Source: Salinivirgaceae bacterium
Lineage (GTDB): Bacteria > Bacteroidota > Bacteroidia > Bacteroidales > SZUA-534
DNA: 64,000 bases
Direction of reading: 5' to 3'
Assembly: GCA_024405635.1 (NCBI GenBank)
Contig: JAKSOL010000002.1
Span: 1 to 64,000 of the forward strand
Shown piece after piece: positions 45,201 through 53,538 of this stretch. The stretch's first letter is position 1, and every line of letters begins with the position of its first letter. A program made the translations under genes and the position numbers. Below the pieces are notes generated by a model, which made no database searches, was not told where the DNA came from, and saw only the letters and a program-made list of their open reading frames with translations.

Positions 45201-47818
45201 GATCGTCGGCTACAGTTTTGCCAATGTCGGTTGACAAAGATAAATACGCTCCTGGCGAATTGGCAATGTTGTCGTTTAATGCCGAAGTGGGCTCAACTGC
45301 TATTTTGAGCATCGAAAATGGAACAAAAGTGCTATCGGCTCGCCGTTATAAAATAACCGAAGAGAATGCAACAATTCCAGTTGAAGTAACCTCTGAAATG
45401 GCTCCAAACGTGTATTTGCATGTAACTCTTATTCAGCAATACGAAAAAACCAAAAACGATTTGCCAATAAGGTTGTATGGCATTATTCCTTTAACTGTTG
45501 ACGACCCTGCAAGCCATTTGCATCCAGTTATTTCAATGAAAGATGAAATACGATCTGAAGAGTGGTATCAAATTGATGTTAAGGAAGAAAATGGTCGTCC
45601 AATGGCATATTCGCTTGCTGTGGTTGACGAAGGTTTGCTTGACTTAACAAACTTTAAAACTCCCGAACCTTGGAAAGCCTTTAATGGCAAGGAGGCGCTT
45701 GGCGTTAAAACATGGGACGTGTATAACAACGTGCTTGGCGCTTATGGCGGAAAAATTGATCAGCTATTTTCAATTGGTGGCGACGACGCTGAAGGCTTAG
45801 GCAAGGGTAAGGGCCTGGTTAATAGGTTCCGTCCTGTTGTTGAGTTTATTGGCCCAATTTCGCTCAACAAAAATTCAACTAACACACATAAGTTCTACAT
45901 GCCTAACTACACAGGTAAGGTTAAAGTGATGGTTATTGCAACCGATGGTAAAGCCTTTGGAAACACCGACAAGGGTGTGGCAGTAAAGAAACCATTGCTA
46001 GTTCTTGGCACTTTGCCTCGCCTAATTGGTTGCAACGAAGATGTGATTGTTCCTGCAACTGTATTTGCTACAAAACCAGGAATGGGAAATGTTAAGGTTT
46101 TGATTGAAGTGTCAGATGGTATGGAAATTATTGGCGACAAGCAAAAAACCGTATATCTTGATGCTATTGGCGATAAAACAACCAACTTCCACATAAAAGC
46201 AAAGGGCAAGGCCATGAAGGGAGTTGTGCGAATTGTTTGCGAAGCCAAAGGTGAATCGGCATCGTATGGAACCGAAATTGATATCCAAAACCGCGATTTG
46301 GAATTTAGCAAGGTTGATGGTTTTGTAATAAAACCAGGCGAGAGCATTGATGTAACACCTGAGGCTTTTGGAATTTTAGGCACTAATGGTCTTGATGTTG
46401 AGGCCACAACTGCCTTGCCAATGAATTTGAACGAACGATTGAAAATGCTAATTGGCTACCCTCACGGATGTATTGAGCAAACCACATCAAAAGTTTTTGC
46501 TCAACTATTATTGTCAGACGTGTGCAAATTGTCAAAAACAAAAGCGATTGATGTTCAGGTTAATGTTCAAGCTGGGTTAAACAAATACCGTTCATTTATG
46601 ACAGCCGAAGGTGGCCTTGCATACTGGTCTGGCGGTACTAAACCAAACAAATGGGGTAGCATTTATGCCATGCATTGCCTAACCATAGCCGAAGAACAAG
46701 GATATCGCTTGCCCGATGGAATGAAAACATCGTTGCTTAATTATTTGAAAAGAGTGGCAAGTGATAGATATTCAAGTAAATACGGCTATTACTCAAACGA
46801 AACAACTTTGGCATATTGCCTATATGTACTTGCGCTTAACCATCAAGCCGACTTGGGTACAATGAACTGGCTGAAGGAGAAAGACAATGTTAATGGCAAC
46901 GCAAAATACTTGCTGGCAGGTGCTTACGCATTGGCCGGCCGTACCGATATCGCAAAATCGTTGTTGTCATACATTAAAACGCCACAAGTTAGCCCAAGCG
47001 ACGATATGACTTTTGGAAGCGAAGAACGCGACAAAGCCTTGGCTGCTGTGGTTCTTACCGATATGAGTGAACTTGAAGATGCTATGCCTTATCTTGAGGC
47101 AATTTCCGAACGCTTGTCTTCCAACGAATGGATGAGTACACAATCAACTGCATTCTGCTTGTTTGCAATGTCGCATTTCTATAAAAAAGCCGGTAAACCT
47201 GAGCCTATTAACTTTAAATACAAATACAATGGCAAGGGCGAAACCATTAAAGATGGAGAGACTATTACATGGACAACCAAACTGGCTGAAAATGTTGATA
47301 GCTTTAAAAAACTTGAAATAACAAATCAAGGAAATAGCTCTTTGTTTGTTAAGATTAGACAGTCGGGTATTCCAACTCGTAGCGAGATTGCTGAAAATCA
47401 CAACAATATTACCGTATCTGTGCAATATATGATGAACAACAATTTTGCTGACTATAAGAATTTGCCACAAGGCACAAACTTTATAGCAAATGTAACCGTT
47501 CATAATATCTCAAACTACGACATCAAGAATATCGCCATTGAGCAGTATATACCTTCGGGTTGGGAAATACTTAACGATAGATTTATCAATGGTTTTGAAG
47601 AAGCTAACAACACATTGTCGTATCAAGATATTCGCGACGATAGGGTATTTAGTTACATCGATTTGCTGAAAGAAAAGGCAACTGTAATTTTCCAAATAAA
47701 GTTGTGCGCAACATATCCAGGAACTTTCTATTTACCACCAATTAAGGCTTATGCTATGTACGACAACAAGTCGCAAGCTAATACCAGATCGTTCTATGTA
47801 ATTGTTTCAGAAAAGTAA
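42299..47818 (+). CDS. Bacterial alpha-2-macroglobulin lipoprotein (YfhM-like)
   Basis: A 1839-residue lipoprotein with lipobox cysteine Cys20 (AVCASC). It is built of successive macroglobulin (Ig-like) domains: an MG1-like N-terminal domain, the bait-containing A2M_N region with GVWRPGDTLHLSF near residue 620, then A2M with FIGPISLNKNSTNTHKFYMPNYTGKVKVMV. The thioester motif CIEQ begins at Cys1391 within GYPHGCIEQTTS, followed by the alpha/alpha thioester domain. Such proteins trap attacking proteases by covalent capture. Around residues 470-505 there is a Tyr/Asp-rich low-complexity tract. Pairing with PBP1C suggests defence and repair of the breached envelope; that is an inference from known pbpC-A2M pairs. 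Confidence 0.93.
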   Translation: MKRLLFYLAVVAVLAVCASCSKSKSKSSNEVLYNQYVEAFTPNKISRNENIMVKLSKPVNEDLQLSGGWTRYFVISPSIKVKYSLEENGTLLVMSPEKPIKSNKTYTVTLDLKKLVGAKAPENEFSFKVAAKDWYAKASFKEPSIDPDRDDSYQLQLTITTNGFEDAETVEKCGEFDNDFAAIKWTHSADGKTHNAVIYGIPAKKYSYDFVYKYTSEAKKSKETIRKIIPAAEKFDVWQCSLVTDNGRYIEVAFNKKLDPSQDIKGLVYIVGYESTPYEIDVNKIRFYYDQSLKGQLSVFVSQELHSHDYKNLESDQVFKIDLGGDKPELAFVKTGSLVPISDKIMIPFKATYYRGAVVRIIKIKEKNIGQFLQVNTISGSNELKRVGRLVARKTIFFDDENLNLSNTHTYALNLSDFIEPEPGAIYRVELSVDKSFSTYPGVNEKFRSKEEIQSNDMSNEEYEAQKYDNVDNSSYYYYDDDYDYYYRSSDPADDSYYINRKYSINVLATNLGIVVKSGRASSMKVFVSNLVTTDAEPDVELKAYNYQNEEIASAKTNSDGVADLEYTKSRPFLIVASKDKQRAYIRVDGGSALSTSDFNVGGNVLQRGIKGFIYGERGVWRPGDTLHLSFMMNDRQGSTPDNFPVTLSLYTPLGQQYAIKTSTTSCMGLYTFNIPTDVEASTGEWRVHVQAGGADFSKTIRIETVKPNRLKIKLDVDKMVTDKSTTSIHGEWLNGNPVRGLKYDITPTFSRYKTRFDDYADYVFEDNMNQFTSETVNMVEGKLDSLGNASIKLKFDISKKAPGKLNMALSTKMYELSGDFSINGISTIYSPFSRYIGLKLPEPDNRYGWYNTGQTKQQFSIVAVDANGKPLPSVECVVKVYKLRYWWWWDSADGDVAEYVNDKYLEPVDERKVVTDSKGLANFAFGANDDNWGSYYIKVTDVKGGHSTGNRVYFDWPMGNPRQLGNGSSATVLPMSVDKDKYAPGELAMLSFNAEVGSTAILSIENGTKVLSARRYKITEENATIPVEVTSEMAPNVYLHVTLIQQYEKTKNDLPIRLYGIIPLTVDDPASHLHPVISMKDEIRSEEWYQIDVKEENGRPMAYSLAVVDEGLLDLTNFKTPEPWKAFNGKEALGVKTWDVYNNVLGAYGGKIDQLFSIGGDDAEGLGKGKGLVNRFRPVVEFIGPISLNKNSTNTHKFYMPNYTGKVKVMVIATDGKAFGNTDKGVAVKKPLLVLGTLPRLIGCNEDVIVPATVFATKPGMGNVKVLIEVSDGMEIIGDKQKTVYLDAIGDKTTNFHIKAKGKAMKGVVRIVCEAKGESASYGTEIDIQNRDLEFSKVDGFVIKPGESIDVTPEAFGILGTNGLDVEATTALPMNLNERLKMLIGYPHGCIEQTTSKVFAQLLLSDVCKLSKTKAIDVQVNVQAGLNKYRSFMTAEGGLAYWSGGTKPNKWGSIYAMHCLTIAEEQGYRLPDGMKTSLLNYLKRVASDRYSSKYGYYSNETTLAYCLYVLALNHQADLGTMNWLKEKDNVNGNAKYLLAGAYALAGRTDIAKSLLSYIKTPQVSPSDDMTFGSEERDKALAAVVLTDMSELEDAMPYLEAISERLSSNEWMSTQSTAFCLFAMSHFYKKAGKPEPINFKYKYNGKGETIKDGETITWTTKLAENVDSFKKLEITNQGNSSLFVKIRQSGIPTRSEIAENHNNITVSVQYMMNNNFADYKNLPQGTNFIANVTVHNISNYDIKNIAIEQYIPSGWEILNDRFINGFEEANNTLSYQDIRDDRVFSYIDLLKEKATVIFQIKLCATYPGTFYLPPIKAYAMYDNKSQANTRSFYVIVSEK

Positions 47819-47861
47819 AGTTTGGTAATAATTAAGTAGCTTTTCTTAATACTTAAAAAGT

Positions 47862-47909
47862 TGGCGCTCTTAACAAATTGATATTTAGTTTGTTAAGAGC
47901 GCTTTTTTA
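47862..47909 (+). terminator. Intrinsic terminator after the alpha-2-macroglobulin gene
   Basis: A perfect 14-bp stem, gcgctcttaacaaa (47864-47877) with tttgttaagagcgc (47889-47902), is followed by a six-base T-run. Confidence 0.94.
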
Positions 47910-47978
47910 TGCCCATGGCCGTTTGCCTTTTTCTTGTATCCAAGTGCTTAAATCTCACCGTTTTTTGGAGTAAAAAAT

Positions 47979-47986
47979 TACCTTTG
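47979..47986 (+). promoter_or_regulatory. -7 promoter box of the M13 peptidase gene
   Basis: TACCTTTG matches TAnnTTTG. The expected transcript start near 47993 is about 30 bases before the ATG at 48024. Confidence 0.6.
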
Positions 47987-48023
47987 CGAACTTGCTTTAA
48001 AAACAAACAAACAATTACGAAAA

Positions 48024-50054
48024 ATGAAAAAAATAGCACTGTTTGCCGCCGTAATGTTACTCCTATCGTCATGCGCCGACAAGGCACCACAACTACCTTC
48101 AGGTATTAGTTTTGCCGATATGGACACTACATTTAGTCCTGTAAACGATTTTTATCAATACTCATGCGGTGGATGGCAAAAAGCACACCCTTTAACACCC
48201 GAATATTCAAGTTACAATCAGTTTTCGGTTGTTTTTGATAACAATGCAGTTCGTCTTAACGAATTGTTTTCAGAAATGGCAAAAACCGAACACCAATTTG
48301 GCTCAAACGAGCAAAAAGTTGGCGATTTGTTTCGCATAGCAATGGATAGCGTCCATGCTGAAAAGGTTGGTGTTCAGCCAATTGTTGACGATTTTAAAGT
48401 TTTTACAGAGTTAAAATCGTTCGATAGATTTTCAATTGCACTTGCACGTCAAATGGCATACGGTCAATTCTCGTTCTTTGTGCTTTATGCCGATGCTAAT
48501 CCTAAAAACAGCAAAGAGTGCATTTTGTGGACATCGCAATATGGTTTGGGAATGGGAGACCGCGATTATTATCTAAACTCAGATTTTGCAGACCTTCAGC
48601 AAGCTTATGTTCAAATGATGGAAAAAGCTTTGAAAATTGTTAAATACGACAAGTTAGCTAAGGTTGATGCTGCAAAAATGGCTCAAGGAGTTTATGAACT
48701 TGAAACACGTTTGGCCAATGCCTTTATGAGCAAAACCGACCGACAAAATCCTCACAAAACAACCAATATGATGACCGTCGCCGAGTGGAATTCGCTCATA
48801 CCGTCGGTTAACTTGACTACTATTTTGGAAATGTTTGGATTGGAAAAAATAGACTCGCTTAATGTTTGTCAGCCAGATTATTTCCGCGCTTTGGATTCTA
48901 TTTTAACCACTACAAATCTTGAAGTACTTAAGGCCTATATGGCTTTGAATATAACTCGTAACGCATCCGATTACCTAACCAAAGAATTGTCAGATACTTA
49001 CTTCGATTTTTACGGTAGCAAATTGCGTGGAACTCCAAAAATGCAACCACGTTGGAAACGTATGACCGAAGAGGTTAGCGATGTGCTTGGCGATGCGGTT
49101 GGTCAATTGTATGTTGAGCGTTATTTCCCTCCAGAGGCCAAGGAGCGTATGCTTGAATTAATTGAAAATTTGCAAGATGCACTAAATGCTCGTATCAAAT
49201 CAAACACTTGGATGAGCAGAGCAACAAAGAAAAATGCTTGCGAAAAACTTGCTTCTATTCGAATTAAAGTTGGCTACCCAAACAAATGGCGCGACTATTC
49301 GGCTTTGCGCATCGAAAACGATAACCTTTATCTAAATATGCGTCGTCATTTTCAGTTTGATGTGATGCAAGATTTGTATAAAGTTGGTAAACCTACCGAC
49401 CCTGACGAATGGCTTATGACTCCGCAAACTGTTAACGCTTATTACAACCCATCAACCAACGAAATATGTTTCCCTGCTGCAATTTTGCAACCGCCGTTCT
49501 TTAACTATGAGGCCGACGATGCTGTGAATTATGGCGGTATTGGTGTTGTAATTGGTCACGAAATGACTCACGGATTTGATAACCAAGGCCGAAATTTCGA
49601 CAAAGACGGAAACTTGAATAATTGGTGGACTGAGGCCGATGGCGAAAATTTTGAGCAACGTGCCGAGTCGCTTGTAAAATACTTTAACAACATTGTGGTA
49701 CTCGATACAATGCATGCCGATGGTCAGTTTACCTTGGGCGAGAATATTGCCGATAATGGTGGTTTGAACGTGTCGTTTGCTGCAATGAAAAAAGCCCAAC
49801 GCAAAGGTAAAATTCAAAAAACTGTTGATGGCTTTACTGCCGAGCAACGTTTCTTCTTATCGTATGGTTTAATTTGGGCCAACAACATCCGGCCTGAAGA
49901 AATAGTGAATCGTACACAAACCGATGAGCACTCACTTGCTCGTTGGCGCGTTAACGGCGCTTTGCCTCACATTGATGCGTTTTATGATGCATTTGATGTT
50001 AAAAAAGGCGACACCTTGTATTTGGATCCAAAAGAGCGTGTTAGAATTTGGTAG
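48024..50054 (+). CDS. pepO: M13-family (neprilysin/PepO-like) metallopeptidase lipoprotein
   Basis: A 676-residue lipoprotein with a short signal peptide and lipobox LSSC (Cys17). The M13 catalytic domain has the zinc motif HEMTH at 512-516 in VVIGHEMTHGFD, the third ligand glutamate in LGENIADNGG, and the substrate-binding NAYYNPSTNEICFPA. The helical N-terminal domain begins with SPVNDFYQYSCGGWQ. The full family length is present. It degrades oligopeptides, probably at the outer membrane or in the periplasm. It stands alone between two strong terminators. Confidence 0.95.
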   Translation: MKKIALFAAVMLLLSSCADKAPQLPSGISFADMDTTFSPVNDFYQYSCGGWQKAHPLTPEYSSYNQFSVVFDNNAVRLNELFSEMAKTEHQFGSNEQKVGDLFRIAMDSVHAEKVGVQPIVDDFKVFTELKSFDRFSIALARQMAYGQFSFFVLYADANPKNSKECILWTSQYGLGMGDRDYYLNSDFADLQQAYVQMMEKALKIVKYDKLAKVDAAKMAQGVYELETRLANAFMSKTDRQNPHKTTNMMTVAEWNSLIPSVNLTTILEMFGLEKIDSLNVCQPDYFRALDSILTTTNLEVLKAYMALNITRNASDYLTKELSDTYFDFYGSKLRGTPKMQPRWKRMTEEVSDVLGDAVGQLYVERYFPPEAKERMLELIENLQDALNARIKSNTWMSRATKKNACEKLASIRIKVGYPNKWRDYSALRIENDNLYLNMRRHFQFDVMQDLYKVGKPTDPDEWLMTPQTVNAYYNPSTNEICFPAAILQPPFFNYEADDAVNYGGIGVVIGHEMTHGFDNQGRNFDKDGNLNNWWTEADGENFEQRAESLVKYFNNIVVLDTMHADGQFTLGENIADNGGLNVSFAAMKKAQRKGKIQKTVDGFTAEQRFFLSYGLIWANNIRPEEIVNRTQTDEHSLARWRVNGALPHIDAFYDAFDVKKGDTLYLDPKERVRIW

Positions 50055-50081
50055 TTCAATTTGCTAATGCTTGAAATACAG

Positions 50082-50122
50082 CAAACGCCTTGTTCTTGTT
50101 AGGACAGGGCGTTTGTTTTTTT
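50082..50122 (+). terminator. Intrinsic terminator after the M13 peptidase gene
   Basis: A 14-bp stem (50082-50095 with 50102-50115, beginning caaacgcc and ending ggcgtttg) is followed by a T-run. The minus-strand side lacks a T-run, so it should act mainly on the plus strand. Confidence 0.88.
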
Positions 50123-50132
50123 ACTAAGAATA

Positions 50133-51305
50133 TTATTCTTCGGTGTTGTTAAAAATAGGAATGGCATTGTTGCCGTTTATCATCACCGCAATGCGTTTAT
50201 TGTTGTCATAGAAAAATCCAAGTCCGTTGCTAACACCATTGTTCAACATTATAGCCGATTCTATGTTTCCGTTGGTGTTGCGTATTTGCCAAGCGTAGCA
50301 CTCGTGGTCGTTGGCAAAGTATCCGCTTTTCCATAGGTTGCCGTTGTCGTGAAAAAACGACCAATAACCTTGAGCTTTCCCGTTGATGTATTGTCCTCGT
50401 TGTTTTACTTGTCCGTTTGGATAGTAAATGGTCCAATATCCTGAAAGTTTTCCGTTGATAAACTCGCCAGCAGAATGATAACTACCATCGGGGTAAAAAG
50501 CTGTCCATTTACCAGTCTTGCGGTCGTTTAAGTATTCGCCAGTTTCGGCCAAAGATCCGTTGCTAAAATAACTTGAGCTTTTTCCTGAGCGGGCGCCATT
50601 AATGTAAGTCGATTTGAATTTTATGTTGCCATTCTCGTGATACTCAACCATATCGCCGTTTAGTATTCCATTGGTGTAATGGCAAATTCGCAAAGTGTCG
50701 CCGTTTTGATATAAAGCTATAAACTTGCCTTGATAGCCTAATGAGTCGCGAATACCTACGTAGTTTAGTTCGCCCGAGTCGTAATATCGGCGATAAAGAC
50801 CGCACGGCTGGTCGTTCTTAAACATTTGTTCGCACATCAATGAGCCTTTGGTTGCGTAGTATTGCTTCTCTGTTCCACATTTCTTTCCTGCTGAGTATGG
50901 AGTAGCAGTGTGTAGTTTGCCAAATTCGTCGTACTGATAAAGTGTGTCGCAAAGCAAATTGTTGTTAAACGTACCACGCTGAATGTAATAGCCGTTAGCG
51001 TCAAATAGCTCGTACAATCCGTGTCGCATGTTGTTGTTGTATTGGCAGCGAATTTTTAGCTTTTGGTTTGGATAGAAAACAAGCCATTCGCCGCAAATTT
51101 GATTGTTGCAAAACCATCCGGTTTGGTCTAAAACTCCGTTTCGAAAGTATTTGTAACTGCCGTTTTTTATAGTGTCGGCATTTGAAATGTAGCCAACAAA
51201 AATGGTGCTATCGGCTCCGTTAACAATGGTAAATGTGCTACTAGGTTGTGCTGTGGCCTGAAAAACAAGAGCGACCGAAGCTACAATAGCCGCAATTAGT
51301 CTCAT
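50133..51305 (-). CDS. Exported MORN-like repeat protein
   Basis: A 390-residue protein with a signal peptide (ending FQATAQ). About a dozen MORN/YwqK-type repeats of 20-24 residues follow, with the pattern G.W..Y.PNG.....G.Y.NG, for example KTGKWTAFYPDGSYHSAGEF and GYWTIYYPNGQVKQRGQY. Such repeats form an elongated beta-sheet that binds proteins or lipids. YwqK is named as an antitoxin in some annotations, but this one is exported and no toxin is adjacent, so I do not transfer that role. It overlaps the upstream PapD-like gene by four bases. Confidence 0.82.
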   Translation of the reverse strand: MRLIAAIVASVALVFQATAQPSSTFTIVNGADSTIFVGYISNADTIKNGSYKYFRNGVLDQTGWFCNNQICGEWLVFYPNQKLKIRCQYNNNMRHGLYELFDANGYYIQRGTFNNNLLCDTLYQYDEFGKLHTATPYSAGKKCGTEKQYYATKGSLMCEQMFKNDQPCGLYRRYYDSGELNYVGIRDSLGYQGKFIALYQNGDTLRICHYTNGILNGDMVEYHENGNIKFKSTYINGARSGKSSSYFSNGSLAETGEYLNDRKTGKWTAFYPDGSYHSAGEFINGKLSGYWTIYYPNGQVKQRGQYINGKAQGYWSFFHDNGNLWKSGYFANDHECYAWQIRNTNGNIESAIMLNNGVSNGLGFFYDNNKRIAVMINGNNAIPIFNNTEE

Positions 51306-52111
51306 TCGGCTGTAATAATGATTTGAGTGCCTTCAAGATTGTTTTGGCTGCCGCGTGTTCCGTAGTCTAGAATAGCAGCAAGCGAGTAACGTCCTTTTGC
51401 AAGAGGCTTGTTAAATTCAAGCTGAACACGACGCGAAGCGCGAGGGTAAAGTTGGAATGTTGTTGGCTCAATTATGGTTTCTTCTTCGGTTTCAAGGTTT
51501 GTAGCAATCATCGACACTCGGCACTCTGTAATTAGTTCGGTAAGGTTGTTAACCATAGCCGAAAATGTGCGAGTGTTTTGCCCTACTGTTGTGGTTTCGC
51601 TTAAGTTTGAAATGGTAGCTCTGTAGTTTTTGTTGCTTGCTGGGGTTTGTGTTACTGTAATAGCAACGCGTGCGCTAATGTTAACGCCTGCACGAACGCT
51701 TTTGTCGGCATCAAATGCGGTTTGCTCTTGTGCTGTATATACAAACAAAACACCCCATTTTGAACCAAATTCGTTTGTAGGTTGTTGTATGGTTACGGCT
51801 ACTTGTTTTTCTTCTTGTGGTCCAAGTTCAAAAAACGAAGGCGCAATGCTAATCCAATCGGCAACACTATAACGCAAACTGCCCGACTCTATATATTGGC
51901 TGTCTCCATTAGCATCAATGTTCATGTCGCTAAGTTTAAACATAAATGTTTCGGTTTTTCCCGAATGGTTTTTTAGTGTAACAAACTTGGTTTGCGACTC
52001 GCCTGGTTCTGCAGTAAAGTTCAATTTCAATGGCGATACTTCAAAATCTTGTGCCATTGTGTTTAAACATAATAATGTAGATAGAGCTAGGAGTATTTGT
52101 TTAATTTTCAT
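51302..52111 (-). CDS. PapD-like periplasmic protein
   Basis: A 269-residue exported protein. After the signal peptide (ending NTMAQ) come two Ig-like beta-sandwich regions. The first has FEVSPLKLNFTAEPGESQTKFVTLKNHS, close in pattern to the N-terminal domain of pilus chaperones, and the second has TTFQLYPRASRRVQLEF. No usher or pilin gene lies nearby, so a classical chaperone-usher system is not supported. Coupled by ATGA overlap to the MORN protein, which may be its client or partner. ATG at 52111 chosen for the signal peptide. Confidence 0.72.
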   Translation of the reverse strand: MKIKQILLALSTLLCLNTMAQDFEVSPLKLNFTAEPGESQTKFVTLKNHSGKTETFMFKLSDMNIDANGDSQYIESGSLRYSVADWISIAPSFFELGPQEEKQVAVTIQQPTNEFGSKWGVLFVYTAQEQTAFDADKSVRAGVNISARVAITVTQTPASNKNYRATISNLSETTTVGQNTRTFSAMVNNLTELITECRVSMIATNLETEEETIIEPTTFQLYPRASRRVQLEFNKPLAKGRYSLAAILDYGTRGSQNNLEGTQIIITAE

Positions 52112-52357
52112 AGTGTTAGTTGTCTTATTAATGCGCGGCAAAATACGCAGAAACTTTTGAAAAACTATTTCTGTAAATTCAATTTGTGGAATAGAATTGG
52201 TAAAAAAGTGTCTTTAGCCTTAGCAATAGAGAAAAAAAGCGAACTGTAATAAATAGAAATAAGAAAAATGCGTATTACAAAATGAAATTTATTACTCGTT
52301 TTTACTTTTAAATTGAAAGAAAAATCGAAAATATTTTTAACAAATCATAATTTTTTG
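52112..52357. other. Divergent intergenic region before asnA
   Basis: AT-rich gap between the PapD-like gene and asnA. The minus-strand side holds a near-match to TAnnTTTG close to 52135-52142. I see no gene, long repeat or strong hairpin in the remainder. The asnA promoter lies at its right end. Confidence 0.4.
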
Positions 52358-52388
52358 CTTGCATATATTACAATGAGCTTTATTTTTG
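52358..52388 (+). promoter_or_regulatory. Promoter of asnA
   Basis: The -7 box TATTTTTG at 52381-52388 is exact, and cTTG at 52358-52361 lies 19 bases upstream as a -33 element. The leader before the ATG at 52419 is about 25 bases. Confidence 0.7.
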
Positions 52389-52418
52389 CACCGATGAAAA
52401 TCGATAAAAATTAACGTT

Positions 52419-53456
52419 ATGAGCAAATTGAACATTCCTGCTGGATACAAACCAATTTTGGATTTGAAGCAAACCGAACTTGGAATTCAACAAATCAAGA
52501 GTTTTTTTCAGGCAAACCTTTCGGCCGAAATGCGCCTTCGTCGCGTAACCGCACCACTTTTTGTGCTAAAAGGCACAGGTCTTAACGACGATTTGAATGG
52601 CATTGAGCGCCCTGTTTCGTTCCCAATTAAAGATCTTGGCGACAAAACCGCCGAAGTGGTTCACTCGTTGGCTAAATGGAAACGTATGATTTTGGCCGAC
52701 TATGGCATCGAAAGTGGTTATGGAATTTATACCGATATGAACGCTATCCGTTCCGATGAAGAGCTGGATAACTTGCACTCGCTTTATGTTGACCAATGGG
52801 ATTGGGAAATGCACATTGAGGCTGCCGACCGCACCATTCCTTTCTTGAAAAAAGTGGTTGAACGCATTTATCGCGTTATGCGTCGCACCGAGTATGTGGT
52901 TTACGAAATGTTCCCTTCAATTAAACCAGAATTGCCTGAGGATATTCATTTTGTATATGCCGAAGATTTGCTAAAAATGTATCCAAATATGACCACCAAA
53001 GAGCGCGAAAACGAGATTACTAAAAAGTATGGCGCTGTGTTTATTATGGGCATTGGTGGCAAACTTAGCAATGGCGAACCTCACGATGGCCGCGCACCTG
53101 ACTATGACGACTGGACAACCGAAACTGGCGATGGCCATTTGGGTTTAAATGGCGATATCTTGGTTTGGAACTCTGTTCTTGATCAAGCTCTTGAATTGTC
53201 GTCAATGGGTATTCGTGTTGATAAAACAGCATTGCTAAAACAACTTGAAATTACTGGACAAAATGCCCGCAAGGAATTGTATTTCCACCAACGTTTACTA
53301 AACGACACCTTGCCTCTTTCAATTGGAGGCGGTATAGGTCAATCGCGCTTGTGCATGTTCTTCCTTCGCAAAGCTCACATTGGCGAAATTCAATCAAGCA
53401 TCTGGCCCGACGATATGCGCAAAACTTGTGCTGAGAACAACATTCCGCTCATATAA
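52419..53456 (+). CDS. asnA: Aspartate--ammonia ligase (asparagine synthetase A)
   Basis: A 345-residue cytoplasmic enzyme making asparagine from aspartate, ammonia and ATP, with a class II aminoacyl-tRNA-synthetase-like fold. The family is recognised by VTAPLFVLKGTGLNDDLNG, RPVSFPIKD, LAKWKRMILADYGIESGYGIYTDMNAIR, DQWDWE, and the C-terminal LPLSIGGGIGQSRLCMFFLRKAHIGE (motif 3-like). The length is close to E. coli AsnA (330). It has its own promoter and terminator. Confidence 0.96.
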   Translation: MSKLNIPAGYKPILDLKQTELGIQQIKSFFQANLSAEMRLRRVTAPLFVLKGTGLNDDLNGIERPVSFPIKDLGDKTAEVVHSLAKWKRMILADYGIESGYGIYTDMNAIRSDEELDNLHSLYVDQWDWEMHIEAADRTIPFLKKVVERIYRVMRRTEYVVYEMFPSIKPELPEDIHFVYAEDLLKMYPNMTTKERENEITKKYGAVFIMGIGGKLSNGEPHDGRAPDYDDWTTETGDGHLGLNGDILVWNSVLDQALELSSMGIRVDKTALLKQLEITGQNARKELYFHQRLLNDTLPLSIGGGIGQSRLCMFFLRKAHIGEIQSSIWPDDMRKTCAENNIPLI

Positions 53457-53481
53457 TTTACTTGATACACGTTTTTTCCAA

Positions 53482-53518
53482 AATCCCGATGCCGAAAGGT
53501 GTTCGGGATTTTTTTTGG
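53482..53518 (+). terminator. Intrinsic terminator after asnA
   Basis: aatcccga (53482-53489) pairs with tcgggatt (53503-53510), with a small inner stem, and a T-run follows. Confidence 0.87.
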
Positions 53519-53538
53519 ATGAACGATAAAAGAGAGAC

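Noticed and set aside
45907..46407. Open frame of 166 codons antisense to the alpha-2-macroglobulin gene
   Set aside because: A shadow of the conserved A2M domain on the other strand.
50133..51305. Annotation of the MORN-repeat protein as a YwqK-type antitoxin
   Set aside because: The protein has a signal peptide and no toxin gene is adjacent; the repeat alone does not show that role.
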